Of a stretch of DNA of 64,000 nucleotides, positions 18,875 to 28,727 are shown piece after piece. The stretch is from Oceanospirillum sediminis. Lineage in GTDB: Bacteria > Pseudomonadota > Gammaproteobacteria > Pseudomonadales > Halomonadaceae. Both the position numbers and the translations under genes were made by a program. Position 1 is the first letter of the stretch, and every line of letters begins with the position of its first letter. The stretch spans positions 213,175 to 277,174 of the forward strand of contig NZ_JACJFM010000002.1 in NCBI RefSeq assembly GCF_014164585.1, written 5' to 3'. The notes under the pieces are model-generated. The model was given only the letters and a program-made list of their open reading frames with translations, was not told where the DNA came from and searched no databases.

Positions 18875-20044
18875 CTAGCCCATCAGATCCGTAAAGAAGA
18901 GAACAACACTATCCCACAGACGCTTAAAGAAACCACCTTCCTTAACAGACTCCAGAGCAACCAGAGGCCTTTCAGCCAGTACATTACCATCCAGACTGAT
19001 CTGAACAACACCGAAGCTTTCACCGGCTACAACCGGTGCCTTGATCACTTTATTCACATTCAGTTTAGCCGTCAGGCGTTTAGCCTGTCCGCGAGGAATA
19101 GTCATACTCAGATCATCTCTGATACCCAGCTTGACCTTCTCACTCTCACCCGCCCAGATACGCGGCTCATTCAGAACCTCACCTGCAGTGTAAGGCTTCA
19201 GTGTTTCATAGTAGCGAAAACCATAAGCCAGCAATTTCTGACTTTCACGAGCCCGCGCTTCTTCTGATTTTGTCCCCATAACCACAGAGATCAGGCGCAT
19301 GCCACTGCGTTCAGCAGACGCGACCAGGCAGTAACCAGCTTCCTCTGTATGCCCCGTCTTCAGGCCATCCACCGATTTATCACGCCACAACAGACGATTA
19401 CGATTCGGCTGACGGATATTGTTATACGTAAAGTATTTCTCAGCATAAACACTGTACTGTTCAGGGTAATCTTTGATGATACGATTTGCCAGAATTGCCA
19501 GATCACGAGCCGTAGAAAAGTGTCCCTGGGCCGGCAAGCCTGTTGCGTTCATGTACTGAGTATTTTTCATACCCAATGCCAGTGCATGCTGAGTCATCAG
19601 ATCGGCAAAAGCCTCTTCACTGCCACCAATATGCTCGGCTACAGCAATACTGGCATCATTACCCGACTGGATAATAATCCCCTTCAGCAAATCAGAGATC
19701 GAAACTGAAGTCCCTTCTTTGATAAACATACGAGAACCCGGTGCTTTCCAGGCTTTAACACTGATCAGCACCTGATCATCAGGTGTAATACTGCCTTTAG
19801 CAATCTCAGCTTCAACCATGTACGCTGTCATCATCTTAGTCAGACTGGCAGGAGGCAGCTGCTTATCAGCATCATGCTCTACCAGAATCTGACCACTATC
19901 AGCATCCATCAGCACATATGAACTCGCAGCCAGCTTAGGTGCCGCCGGAATCAGGGTTGCAGCCTGCACCATCAGTGAAGCCATCAGCCCCAGGGCTGAT
20001 ATCAGAATAGTCGCCTTAATACGTAGCTGCCGGAAAATCCTCAT
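18875..20044 (-). CDS. dacA: D-alanyl-D-alanine carboxypeptidase DacA (PBP5/6)
   Basis: A low-molecular-weight PBP that trims the terminal D-Ala of pentapeptides. I start at the ATG at 20044, which opens a Sec signal (MRIFRQLRIKATILISALGL) and has AAGAG 8 nt upstream; the frame extends 25 codons further with no such support. The 389-residue product has SLTK (Ser67), SGN and KTG (in DGLKTGHTEEAG). It also has a C-terminal PBP5 domain and an amphipathic membrane-anchoring helix (FFKRLWDSVVLFFTDLMG). Last gene of the elongasome cluster. Confidence 0.96.
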   Translation of the reverse strand: MRIFRQLRIKATILISALGLMASLMVQAATLIPAAPKLAASSYVLMDADSGQILVEHDADKQLPPASLTKMMTAYMVEAEIAKGSITPDDQVLISVKAWKAPGSRMFIKEGTSVSISDLLKGIIIQSGNDASIAVAEHIGGSEEAFADLMTQHALALGMKNTQYMNATGLPAQGHFSTARDLAILANRIIKDYPEQYSVYAEKYFTYNNIRQPNRNRLLWRDKSVDGLKTGHTEEAGYCLVASAERSGMRLISVVMGTKSEEARARESQKLLAYGFRYYETLKPYTAGEVLNEPRIWAGESEKVKLGIRDDLSMTIPRGQAKRLTAKLNVNKVIKAPVVAGESFGVVQISLDGNVLAERPLVALESVKEGGFFKRLWDSVVLFFTDLMG

Positions 20045-20115
20045 GATAAAAACTCTTAATTCAATGTATTTATTTGATAAAACTTCAGAATTCGAACCTG
20101 ATATCACTCTGATTA

Positions 20116-20946
20116 TCAACGGCCGACCTGAATAATAATTGGCCGACTGAATCCTGCTTTGATAAGGACATCCATTAACGCCCTAAGTTCAGAACGGGTC
20201 TGCACCGGACCAATTTGTACTTTATGCAACTGTTTCTGGTTTCGTTCAGATGACACAACACGAATTGCCTGTCCGGTTTTTTTACTCAGATTAAACCGGA
20301 TCTTCTCTGCAGACTCCGCTTTACTCATTGCGGCCACCTGAACCAGCACAGGCGGCGTAAGCTGATTAAGCTTCCGATCCATACCACCATTCCAGGTCAC
20401 AGGGTCAATCGCTTCCAGCCTTACCCTGGCAGTTCCTTTATCCAGCATGTCCAGGCGGATTGCAGCCGCATAGGAAAGATCAATAACACGATCACCATGA
20501 AACGGGCCACGATCGTTCACCCTTACCAGAACCTGACGATTATTCTCAAGGTTCGTGACCAGAACATATGATGGCAGAGGAAGGCTCTTATGGGCTGCTG
20601 ACAACTGGTACATATCATAAACCTCACCATTTGAGGTTTTATAGCCATGAAACTTTTTGCCATACCAGGAAGCCGTTCCTTCTGCTCTGTACCCTTTACT
20701 ATCTGGCAGAACCGTATAGCTTTTCCCCCAGACCATATACGGTGATTTATTACCCGCCGCACTAGGGGCTTCATAAACGGGTGTCAGCTCTTTGATCAAC
20801 GATTGATCATATGGCTGATCCGGCGCCTCATCCTGTGCCAGCTTATAACGAGAGCCAGGAACAGGATCATTGCCACAACCAGTAAACAAGAAAACTACAC
20901 TGGTCAGCAGTGCCAGGCGCAAGCGGGTCAATATCATATATTTCAT
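20116..20946 (-). CDS. rlpA: Septal ring lytic transglycosylase RlpA lipoprotein
   Basis: RlpA is an outer-membrane lipoprotein; in Pseudomonas it cleaves denuded glycan strands at the septum. The lipobox FTGC has Cys24. The double-psi beta-barrel domain starts GTASWYGKKFHG with the catalytic pair in KTSNGEVYDM and VNDRGPFHGDRVIDLS. A C-terminal SPOR domain (PPVLVQVAAM to the end) binds denuded peptidoglycan. It is 276 residues long. The ATG overlaps the mltB stop by 4 nt, so it is coupled to mltB and follows rodA. Confidence 0.94.
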   Translation of the reverse strand: MKYMILTRLRLALLTSVVFLFTGCGNDPVPGSRYKLAQDEAPDQPYDQSLIKELTPVYEAPSAAGNKSPYMVWGKSYTVLPDSKGYRAEGTASWYGKKFHGYKTSNGEVYDMYQLSAAHKSLPLPSYVLVTNLENNRQVLVRVNDRGPFHGDRVIDLSYAAAIRLDMLDKGTARVRLEAIDPVTWNGGMDRKLNQLTPPVLVQVAAMSKAESAEKIRFNLSKKTGQAIRVVSSERNQKQLHKVQIGPVQTRSELRALMDVLIKAGFSRPIIIQVGR

Positions 20947-22046
20947 CCGTTCTGATCAGCCTTTTTAATTTCCTGACTCAGCTGATGAACCGCCATTGCA
21001 TATAATTTGCTGTGATTATAACGAGTAATCACATAAAAGTTATTCAGACCCAGCCAGTATTCAGTTCCTCTGGCACCCTCCAGCTGCATCGCTGTCGCAT
21101 CACCAGATACTTTGCTATTACTCTGGCTGGAAAAACCCACTGCCCGTAGCTCTGAAACAGTATGTTCAGGCTTCAGGCTTACATTAACCACACTTTTATA
21201 AGCTTCGCCTTCAACCTTTGCCTTCAGAACCACTTCCGCATTTTTTTGCCAGCCATGTTCTTTAAAGTAATTGGCCACACTGCCTATAGCATCAACAGGA
21301 TTATTCCAGATATTACGTTTCTTATCGCCATCAAAGTCAACGGCAAACGCCCGGTAGCTGCTGGGAATAAATTGAGGATAACCCATCGCCCCCGCATAGG
21401 AACCTGTCACACTGAAGGGATCAATGCCTTCTTCCCTGGCAAGAATCAGATACTCTTTCAGCTGCTTGCGGAAAAACTCTGCTCTTGGCGGATAGTCAAA
21501 ACCCAGTGTACTCAGTGCATCAACAACGCGATAACTGCCTTTAATACGTCCGTAGAAAGTTTCAACGCCAATGATGGCAACAATCACTTCTTTGGACACA
21601 CCATAAATCAGTTCAGCTCGCTCCAGCTCAGCCCGGTACTTACGCATAAAACTGACGCCACCACGAATGCGCTTTTCCGTCAGAAAGATTTTGCGGTAAT
21701 CTTTCCACTGAAGATGCCGTTCAGCAGGACGGGAGATAGCATCCAGAATACTCTGTTTTTTCTCAGCCTTATCCAACAGCGTTTTAAGCTGATCCGGATT
21801 AAAATTGTGCTGCTGAACCAGCTCATTAATAAAGTCATCAACCCAGACCTGGCGCTCATAACCCGACGTATCCGCATCTGACTGTTGTCCGGTTGCCGAT
21901 GCCGCATCCTGCTTTGCTGCATATCCGATAGCGGAAGCTGGCAGGAGTACAGCGATAACCCCCAGATTTTTCAGGTTATGAAAAAAACGTTTTTTACTGA
22001 ATATTTTGTATTCCATCTTTATTTTACCGGTCTGAGCGTCAGCCAT
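20943..22046 (-). CDS. mltB: Lytic murein transglycosylase B
   Basis: A family 3 lytic transglycosylase that cleaves the MurNAc-GlcNAc bond. The catalytic acid is Glu162 (IIGVETFYGRIKG), followed by ALSTLGFDYPPRAEFF and GAMGYPQFIPSSYRAFAVDFDGD. The N-terminus has a hydrophobic stretch (LGVIAVLLPASAIGYAA) acting as a Sec signal without a lipobox Cys, so this is a soluble SltB1-type enzyme. The start is uncertain: ATG at 22046 or at 22016, neither with a strong binding site. It sits 67 nt after rodA. Confidence 0.93.
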   Translation of the reverse strand: MADAQTGKIKMEYKIFSKKRFFHNLKNLGVIAVLLPASAIGYAAKQDAASATGQQSDADTSGYERQVWVDDFINELVQQHNFNPDQLKTLLDKAEKKQSILDAISRPAERHLQWKDYRKIFLTEKRIRGGVSFMRKYRAELERAELIYGVSKEVIVAIIGVETFYGRIKGSYRVVDALSTLGFDYPPRAEFFRKQLKEYLILAREEGIDPFSVTGSYAGAMGYPQFIPSSYRAFAVDFDGDKKRNIWNNPVDAIGSVANYFKEHGWQKNAEVVLKAKVEGEAYKSVVNVSLKPEHTVSELRAVGFSSQSNSKVSGDATAMQLEGARGTEYWLGLNNFYVITRYNHSKLYAMAVHQLSQEIKKADQNG

Positions 22047-22113
22047 CTGTTAAATCCCAGAGGGGGGGCATGTTAACAAAAGCATCTTTTGAAAAACATT
22101 GTTATTTGTTGCA

Positions 22114-23259
22114 CTACTTAACAAGTAGTGAACGGTGAGTATGTATAGACATCAGAATGCCGAAACCTGCCAGCAGGGTAACACTGGAGGTTCCACCAAA
22201 ACTAACCAGAGGTAAAGGCACTCCAACCACTGGCAACAATCCACTTACCATACCGATATTGACAAAAACATAAACAAAAAAGGTCAGCGTAATACTTCCC
22301 GCAACCAGACGTCCATAAGTAGACTGAGCATTCAGCGCAATAAAAAGCCCTCTGCCAATAATCAGCAGATAAAGCAATAAGATAGCGCAGACGCCTATTG
22401 TGCCGAACTCTTCTGCAAGCACAGCAATAATAAAATCAGTATGCCTTTCCGGAAGAAACTCCAGCTGAGACTGAGTACCTTCCAGCCAGCCTTTACCATA
22501 GAGTCCACCAGAGCCTATGGCTGTTTTAGACTGAATAATATTCCAGCCCGAGCCAAGAGGGTCACTCTCGGGGTTGAGGAAAGTGAGCACCCTTTGACGC
22601 TGATAGTCTCTCATCACATGCCACAATGCAGGTAAAGCAGCAATACCCAGAGCCACAAAGCTACCAATCAGCTTCCAGCTGAGTCCTGCCAGCAAAATAA
22701 CAAATAATCCGGCCGCAGCAACCAGAAGCGAAGTGCCTAAATCCGGTTGTTTAGCAATCAGAAGTACAGGCACAACCAGAATAACAGCGCTGATAATCAG
22801 ATGATGCCAGCCAGGTGGCAAAGGGCGATGAGACAAATACCAGGCCACCATCATCGGCATTGCCAGTTTCATAAACTCAGACGGCTGAAAACGAATCACT
22901 CCGGGGATAGCCAGCCATCGCTGAGCCCCTTTCGCCCCGACACCAAATAACAGCACCCCTACCAGCAATATAGCAATACTCAGATAAAACAGCGGTGACC
23001 AGCGTTCCAGAATTCTGGGATTAAACTGAGCCAGAATGATCATACCGGCAAGAGCAACGGCAAAGCGTAAACTCTGACGATAGACATCCTCCATGCTCTC
23101 TCCGGACGCACTGTACAGCACAAACAAGCCACTGCTAATAAGGACGAGTAATAGCAATAGCATCCAGAAATCCAGATGCAGACGCTCAAACCAGCCTACA
23201 GGCCTGCTGAATGCGCTGGCAGCACCGGGTAACTGATGCAAAAAATCACGTGTACTCAC
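22114..23259 (-). CDS. rodA: Peptidoglycan glycosyltransferase RodA (MrdB, SEDS family)
   Basis: RodA polymerises glycan strands for lateral wall growth together with PBP2. The 381-residue protein has about ten transmembrane helices and SEDS signatures: RWLAIPGVIRFQPSEFMKLA, KQPDLGTSLLVA and, near the C-terminus, SFGGTSSVTLLAGFGIL. Its start overlaps the mrdA stop by 4 nt, tying its synthesis to PBP2. The rod-shape cluster mrdA-rodA-mltB-rlpA-dacA suggests a rod-shaped cell. Confidence 0.97.
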   Translation of the reverse strand: MSTRDFLHQLPGAASAFSRPVGWFERLHLDFWMLLLLLVLISSGLFVLYSASGESMEDVYRQSLRFAVALAGMIILAQFNPRILERWSPLFYLSIAILLVGVLLFGVGAKGAQRWLAIPGVIRFQPSEFMKLAMPMMVAWYLSHRPLPPGWHHLIISAVILVVPVLLIAKQPDLGTSLLVAAAGLFVILLAGLSWKLIGSFVALGIAALPALWHVMRDYQRQRVLTFLNPESDPLGSGWNIIQSKTAIGSGGLYGKGWLEGTQSQLEFLPERHTDFIIAVLAEEFGTIGVCAILLLYLLIIGRGLFIALNAQSTYGRLVAGSITLTFFVYVFVNIGMVSGLLPVVGVPLPLVSFGGTSSVTLLAGFGILMSIHTHRSLLVK

Positions 23260-25145
23260 TGGCGATTTCCATCCACAAGATCAGAAGCAGTCTTAGTACT
23301 TTTCAGACGCTCAGGAGTCAACCAGGCATCAAAAACCATACGGGCTATCGGAGCTGCCGTTGTGCTGCCGCCACCGGCATTCTCAACAACCACAGCCAGT
23401 GCAATCTGAGGATTCTCGACAGGGGCAAAGCCAGCAAACAAGGCATGATCCCGGTGCCGTTCATGTAGCTTACTGGCATCATATTTCTCCCCTTGTTTGA
23501 TCCCCTTAACCTGAGCGGTTCCCGTTTTACCAGCCATGGTATAACGAATGCCTTTACTGATTCGTCTGGCCGTTCCTGTACTACTATGAACAACGGCCAC
23601 CATGCCATCAATTACCTGATCCCAGTATTCCGGTTTTGATACAGAAACATCCTCTGGCTTGTTCTCTGGATTCAGATGGGCCTGATTTCTCCCCTGCATC
23701 TCAACAATCCTCGGCTGAACCCATTTTCCACGATTGGCCAGCACTACCATTGATGTAGCGATCTGAAGAGGCGTCGCCAGCCAGTATCCCTGACCGATAC
23801 CAATACTCAGAGTCTCACCCGGAAACCAGGGAAGCTTGCGGTGAGCTTTCTTCCATTCCCGTCCGGGCATGAGCCCGCTACTGGCTCCGGGCAGATCCAG
23901 TGCAGTGTTGATACCAAAGCCAAATTGCTTCATAAAAGGCTGGATCCGGTCAATCCCTAGGTTATATGCCAGATTATAAAAGTAGGTATCATTAGACACG
24001 ACGATTGAACGCTTCAGGTTAACTTTTCCGTGTCCCACACGCTTCCAGTTACGATACAGGCGAGAATCATTCGGCAGTTGATACCAGCCGGGATCATAAA
24101 TCGTTGTAGTAGCATTAACGACACCATGTTCCAGACCTGCCAATCCCATAAATGCTTTAATTGTTGAAGCCGGAGGGTATTTCCCCCGGATTGTCCGATC
24201 AAACATTGGCAGATCAGGGGATGTGATCAGCTGTCGATAAATATCAGGGTTAATCCCTCCAACGAACAGATTAGGATCAAAGCTTGGTGTGCTCACCATA
24301 GCCAGGATACCACCCGTATTCGGGTCAATTGCCACCAGCGCACCACGGAATCCGGCCAGTGCTCTGGCCGCCACCTTTTGCAGTTCCGCATCCAGATATA
24401 ATGACAGCGATTCGCCTTGCTCCGGCAGTTCCTCCGACAAAACCTGCAACACTCGCCCTCTGGCATTTGTTTCTACAGTCTGTACGCCAACTCTGCCATG
24501 TAAGGCTGTTTCATACTGACGCTCAATCCCGCCTTTGCCGATATAGTGGGTTCCTGCATACTGAGAACGATCAACTTTTTTAAGGTCTTTTTCACTGATC
24601 CTGGAAACATAGCCCAGAATATGGGCTGTCAGAGGGCCATACGGATAATGGCGGATTAACTGAGCCTCGATATCGACTCCGGGCAACCGGTAACGATTGA
24701 CAGACACCCGGGCAATCTGCTCATCGTCCAGCTGGCTCAACAGAAGAGCAGACTGAAAAGGGCGCCGTCTGCTGTAAGCCTGTTTACTCATATCCTCTTT
24801 CTGTTCTTCGCTCAGCTCCAGAATATCAGCAAGAACATCAAGAACAGCGGCAGTATCACCCGCTCGCTCTCTGACAAAAGTCAGATTATAACTGGGCAGG
24901 TTCTCAGCCAGAATACGACCATTCCGGTCAAAGATGAGCCCCCGCGTCGGAGGAATAGCACGCACATGCATGCGATTTTTATCAGAACGGGTTGTGTATA
25001 TATCGTACTGATAAACCTGCAGATAGAGCATGCGCCCTACCAGTACCAGCACTAACAGAATAACGAAAAGAAACGCGACAAAGACACGCTCTCTGAAAAT
25101 ACTCTGTTCCAGCTTCAGATTTTTGAAGGTGCGCTTTTCCGACAT
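23256..25145 (-). CDS. mrdA: Peptidoglycan D,D-transpeptidase MrdA (PBP2)
   Basis: The elongasome class B PBP. The 629-residue protein has an N-terminal transmembrane helix (about 22-42), a pedestal/dimerisation domain (PTRGLIFDRNGRILA, 66-80) and a transpeptidase domain with Ser327 in STIK, SND (about 385-387) and KTGT (in MAGKTGTAQVK). Length is close to E. coli PBP2 (633). It is the first gene of the rod operon. The 142-nt gap to rlmH upstream may contain a promoter, though rlmH-rsfS read the same way and could be cotranscribed. Confidence 0.97.
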   Translation of the reverse strand: MSEKRTFKNLKLEQSIFRERVFVAFLFVILLVLVLVGRMLYLQVYQYDIYTTRSDKNRMHVRAIPPTRGLIFDRNGRILAENLPSYNLTFVRERAGDTAAVLDVLADILELSEEQKEDMSKQAYSRRRPFQSALLLSQLDDEQIARVSVNRYRLPGVDIEAQLIRHYPYGPLTAHILGYVSRISEKDLKKVDRSQYAGTHYIGKGGIERQYETALHGRVGVQTVETNARGRVLQVLSEELPEQGESLSLYLDAELQKVAARALAGFRGALVAIDPNTGGILAMVSTPSFDPNLFVGGINPDIYRQLITSPDLPMFDRTIRGKYPPASTIKAFMGLAGLEHGVVNATTTIYDPGWYQLPNDSRLYRNWKRVGHGKVNLKRSIVVSNDTYFYNLAYNLGIDRIQPFMKQFGFGINTALDLPGASSGLMPGREWKKAHRKLPWFPGETLSIGIGQGYWLATPLQIATSMVVLANRGKWVQPRIVEMQGRNQAHLNPENKPEDVSVSKPEYWDQVIDGMVAVVHSSTGTARRISKGIRYTMAGKTGTAQVKGIKQGEKYDASKLHERHRDHALFAGFAPVENPQIALAVVVENAGGGSTTAAPIARMVFDAWLTPERLKSTKTASDLVDGNRQ

Positions 25146-25287
25146 CCGGCCGTTACCGCTATCTGATCATAAAAGTTATTGCTATACAGTGAGCTGAAAA
25201 TAGCCCATTTATAAGAGGCATATCACGACACCCGGCAGGCATACTCAGACAGTAGAAATACTGATTCTGATGGAATTTGCCGAATAA

Positions 25288-25755
25288 TTATCTGTGATAA
25301 GGGTGCCCCTGAATCAGGCTCCAGGCCCGATAAATCTGTTCAGATAAAAGAATTCTTACCATAGGATGGGGCAGGGTTAACGGAGATAAGGACCACTGCT
25401 GATTTGCCCGTTGCCTGCATTCAGGTGCAAGACCTTCCGGGCCACCTACCAGCAGAGCAACGTCCTGACCGGACATCTGCCAGCCTTCAGCCTGCTTCGC
25501 CAGCTGCTCTGTTGACCAGGGATTACCCAGAACTTCAAGTGCGACAACATGGTCAGAAGACCTGATCTTAGACATCATCAGCTCGCCTTCTTTCTGAATA
25601 GCTCGCTCAATATCTGCGTTCTTTCCCCGGTTTCCCGGTGCAATCTCAATCAACTCCAGAGAAAACTCTCTCGGCAGACGCTTAGCATACTCCTGATACC
25701 CCTGTTCAACCCAACGGGGCATCTTCGTACCTACAGCAATCAGGCGTATCTTCAA
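25288..25755 (-). CDS. rlmH: 23S rRNA (pseudouridine1915-N3)-methyltransferase RlmH
   Basis: A SPOUT methyltransferase that modifies pseudouridine 1915 in helix 69. The 155-residue length equals E. coli. Signatures are [23 protein letters not shown] at the N-terminus (in parts), [14 protein letters not shown] and the knot segment [20 protein letters not shown] ending QGHPYHR. It overlaps rsfS by 4 nt. Confidence 0.98.
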   Translation of the reverse strand: MKIRLIAVGTKMPRWVEQGYQEYAKRLPREFSLELIEIAPGNRGKNADIERAIQKEGELMMSKIRSSDHVVALEVLGNPWSTEQLAKQAEGWQMSGQDVALLVGGPEGLAPECRQRANQQWSLSPLTLPHPMVRILLSEQIYRAWSLIQGHPYHR

Positions 25756-26105
25756 GATACGCTCTCCGCTTCTGAGTCTTCAGGCAGATCACTCCACAGA
25801 CGTTCCAGGTCATAGAACTGACGAGTAGCCGGTTGCATCACATGTACCACCACATCGCCCAGATCAACCAGAACCCACTCACTACCGGCCTGGCCTTCAA
25901 CTCCCAAAGGACGAACTCCGTTATCCTTCACGTTTTCTACAACATTATTCGCCAGAGATGATACATGGCGGTTCGAAGTACCACTGGCAATAATCATGAA
26001 GTCAGTCACACTGGTGCTACCAGAGACATCCAGTACGGTGATATCGTTACCTTTCATCTCTTCCAGTGAATCAATAACCAGCTGCTTGAGTTGTTCAGTT
26101 TGCAT
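25752..26105 (-). CDS. rsfS: Ribosomal silencing factor RsfS
   Basis: RsfS binds L14 and blocks subunit joining in starvation. The 117-residue protein (E. coli 105) has [18 protein letters not shown], the family core [21 protein letters not shown] (in parts) and [18 protein letters not shown]. The pair rsfS-rlmH is standard. It lies about 200 nt after nadD and overlaps rlmH by 4 nt. Confidence 0.97.
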   Translation of the reverse strand: MQTEQLKQLVIDSLEEMKGNDITVLDVSGSTSVTDFMIIASGTSNRHVSSLANNVVENVKDNGVRPLGVEGQAGSEWVLVDLGDVVVHVMQPATRQFYDLERLWSDLPEDSEAESVS

Positions 26106-26302
26106 AGGACCTCAATATTCAGGATAAAGCAGACAAGCGGGTAATTGTCTTACAAGTTTGAACGCCTTTGTAGCTTTATGTTCAAAAAAAGCGAAAAAAA
26201 GCCGTAAAACCCTGCCAGACATCTCATAAAAAATTGCCAGCCCCTGTCACAATAAAGATATGCAGCAATAATTTCGTCTACAAGATACCCTCTCCGGGAA
26301 AG

Positions 26303-26971
26303 CTAGCAACGATACAAAGCGTGTGCCTGTGCATAACTCAGCACACATTCTGGCAACAGATAGCGTGCAGATTGCCCGCGAAACAGCTGCTGTCGGATAT
26401 AGGTCGCGGAGATTTCCAGTTGAGATGGCAGACTGACCGGAACAATACCACCTGCCAGCTGATAAGGAAGCTGTTCGGGCCTGATATGACGCGCCTGCCA
26501 GATTTGCGCTTCAACAGATCCCGGAGATAATTGATATCCCGGTCGGGTCAGTACCACCAGATTAGCCAGTTTCAGAATCCGCTCCCACTGGTTCCAGCGT
26601 GAAAACGATGCAAATGCATCAATCCCCATTACCCAGCACAGCCCGGTTTCAGGGCCATATTCGTTACGCATGCTTTCCAGCGTATAAACAGAATAGGAAG
26701 GCCGATCAGATAAAATCTCCCGGTCATCAACCACAAGCGCCTCTTCACCAGCAATGGCCAGCTCCAGCATTTCCAGACGTTGCTCTGAACTGGCTCCGGG
26801 CCGACTTCTGTGCGTAGGCTGATGACATGGCAACATACGCACTTCCGCCAGACCCAGTAACTGGCACAGTTCCAGCGCCGAGCGCAGATGACCATTATGG
26901 ACCGGATCAAATGTCCCTCCCATAACAGCAATCAGCTTATGAGCCTGTTTCACATTCATTTCCGACAACAT
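26303..26971 (-). CDS. nadD: Nicotinate-nucleotide adenylyltransferase NadD
   Basis: NadD converts nicotinate mononucleotide to deamido-NAD in NAD biosynthesis. The nucleotidyltransferase motif is GGTFDPVHNGH near the N-terminus and the second signature is ISATYIRQQL. The start is set at the ATG at 26971 (AGAGG about 4 nt upstream, 222 residues). An ATG at 26959 is also possible; the frame is open to 27001. It lies between proA and rsfS on the same strand, with a terminator after proA, so it probably has its own promoter. Confidence 0.95.
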   Translation of the reverse strand: MLSEMNVKQAHKLIAVMGGTFDPVHNGHLRSALELCQLLGLAEVRMLPCHQPTHRSRPGASSEQRLEMLELAIAGEEALVVDDREILSDRPSYSVYTLESMRNEYGPETGLCWVMGIDAFASFSRWNQWERILKLANLVVLTRPGYQLSPGSVEAQIWQARHIRPEQLPYQLAGGIVPVSLPSQLEISATYIRQQLFRGQSARYLLPECVLSYAQAHALYRC

Positions 26972-27116
26972 TTCGCCTCTGCTCTTCACCACATTGCACA
27001 ATCGGACAAACGACTGAAAACAATATTACGACACTCTTCAATCATCAGTTGAAGAATACAGCGTTTCATTAACAGACAACTCTGTTCAGGTCTGTTTATG
27101 CAACCTGTATAAGCAA

Positions 27117-27144
27117 CAATGGCAGACTCCCCGGTCTGCCATTG
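27117..27144 (-). terminator. Terminator of proA
   Basis: A perfect 11-bp stem (CAATGGCAGAC/GTCTGCCATTG) with a 6-nt loop is followed on the minus strand by TTGCTTATAC. It lies 37 nt after the proA stop. The T tract is poor. Confidence 0.65.
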
Positions 27145-27180
27145 CTGTACGCTGCTATCCTCTATCAGGCATATCCGACC

Positions 27181-28437
27181 CTACTGCCGGATATGGCCAT
27201 CCCCCAGAACGATATATTTCTGAGAAGTCAGACCGTCCAGGCCTACCGGACCACGGGCATGAATTTTATCCGTTGAGATACCAATCTCAGCCCCCAGACC
27301 ATACTCAAAGCCATCAGCAAACCGTGTTGAAGCATTAACCATAACAGAGCTTGAATCCACTTCCGCCAGGAAACGACGGGACAGCGAATAATTATCCGTC
27401 ACAATGGCATCGGTATGATGAGAACCATACTGATTAATATGAGCTATCGCTTCATCAATATCAGCAACGACTTTAATGGCCAGCACGGGAGCCAGATACT
27501 CAGTCGCCCAGTCTTCCTCCGTCGCTTCACGAGCCAGGGGAAGAATCTCTCGGGTCTGCTCACATCCACGTAATTCAACCCCTTTTTCTGCATAAGCTTT
27601 TTCCAGCTCAGGCAGAATAAGATCTGCAATACTGGCATGAACCAACAGAGTTTCCATTGTGTTGCAGGTGCCGTAACGGTGGGTTTTTGCATTCACTGCG
27701 ATATCCAGCGCCTTCTTAGGGTCAGCCTGATCGTCAATATAGACATGACAGATACCATCCAGATGCTTAATCACAGGTACAGAGGCTTCCCGACTGATCC
27801 GCTCAATCAGCCCTTTACCACCACGAGGCACAATCACATCAACATATTCAGGCATAGTGATCAGCTCACCAACAGCAGCTCTGTCAGTGGTTTTGATCAC
27901 CTGAACGGTACTCTCTGGCAGACCTGCAGCCTTCAACCCGGTTGCCAGACATTCCGCAATCGCCTGATTAGAATGAATAGCCTCAGAACCTCCACGCAGA
28001 ATCACCGCATTGCCGGACTTCAGACACAGACTGGCCGCCTCAACTGTTACGTTGGGTCTGGATTCATAAATAATACCGATCACTCCCAGAGGAACACGCA
28101 TTTTACCAATCTGAATCCCTGAAGGCCGGTAATTCATATCAGTGATCTCCCCGACCGGATCGGGCAATGCAGCAACCTGGCGCAAACCTTCAATCATGGT
28201 ATCAATGACGCTGGGTGTCAGGGCCAGTCGATCCAGAAGAGCACTATCCAGGCCATTAGCACGACCACTTTCCAGATCTTTTTCATTCGCCAGTACCAGA
28301 GTCTCACGCGCGGCATCCAGAGCCTCAGCCGTTGCCAGCAGCGCTTTATTTTTTACTCCGGTATCTGCTTTCGCAATTTCACGCGAAGCCTGACGAGCCT
28401 GAAGGCCCGTTTGCTGCATATATTCACTGATATTCAT
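27181..28437 (-). CDS. proA: Gamma-glutamyl phosphate reductase
   Basis: The second step of proline synthesis, NADPH-dependent reduction of gamma-glutamyl phosphate to the semialdehyde. The 418-residue length matches the family (417 in E. coli). The catalytic Cys258 is in [13 protein letters not shown]. Other signatures are [32 protein letters not shown] and [20 protein letters not shown]. No proB is adjacent, and the neighbour nadD is as in Pseudomonas. Confidence 0.98.
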   Translation of the reverse strand: MNISEYMQQTGLQARQASREIAKADTGVKNKALLATAEALDAARETLVLANEKDLESGRANGLDSALLDRLALTPSVIDTMIEGLRQVAALPDPVGEITDMNYRPSGIQIGKMRVPLGVIGIIYESRPNVTVEAASLCLKSGNAVILRGGSEAIHSNQAIAECLATGLKAAGLPESTVQVIKTTDRAAVGELITMPEYVDVIVPRGGKGLIERISREASVPVIKHLDGICHVYIDDQADPKKALDIAVNAKTHRYGTCNTMETLLVHASIADLILPELEKAYAEKGVELRGCEQTREILPLAREATEEDWATEYLAPVLAIKVVADIDEAIAHINQYGSHHTDAIVTDNYSLSRRFLAEVDSSSVMVNASTRFADGFEYGLGAEIGISTDKIHARGPVGLDGLTSQKYIVLGDGHIRQ

Positions 28438-28727
28438 TATTTTTTATCCTGTTCCCCTTCTTGCTATGTTGTCCTGCTTCTTGGCTTCTGCTTAAAGCAG
28501 CCGGTCTATCAGGGTATACAGACCGGGCCAGAGTATTTTACATGGTTCAGTATTATCCTGAAGCCCCGACTTTATCCTTAACATGCTGTCGCTTATCAGA
28601 TGATAAGTCTGCTGCGACAGACAATCGCTCCATCTCATCGGATTTACCCGGAACAAGTGATCGACGAAAATCCCTGCAACCCGTTATAATCGTTTTGGAT
28701 TACTACTGGAAAGATTTCAAGGCGCGA
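28438..28727. other. Divergent intergenic region proA / membrane protein
   Basis: About 290 nt separate two divergent genes. It contains a TATAAT at 28684-28689 for the plus-strand gene. A frame open from 28461 upstream of the chosen start has no membrane or domain features and probably is not translated. Confidence 0.5.
28684..28689 (+). promoter_or_regulatory. Candidate -10 element
   Basis: TATAAT stands 39 nt before the ATG at 28728, with TCGACG (4/6 to TTGACA) 17 nt upstream at 28661-28666. Confidence 0.45.

Noticed and set aside
28461-28727. N-terminal extension of the first GGDEF-like membrane protein
   Set aside because: No ribosome binding site or membrane/domain features, and it would place the TATAAT at 28684 inside the coding region; the ATG at 28728 has a suitable AAGG box.
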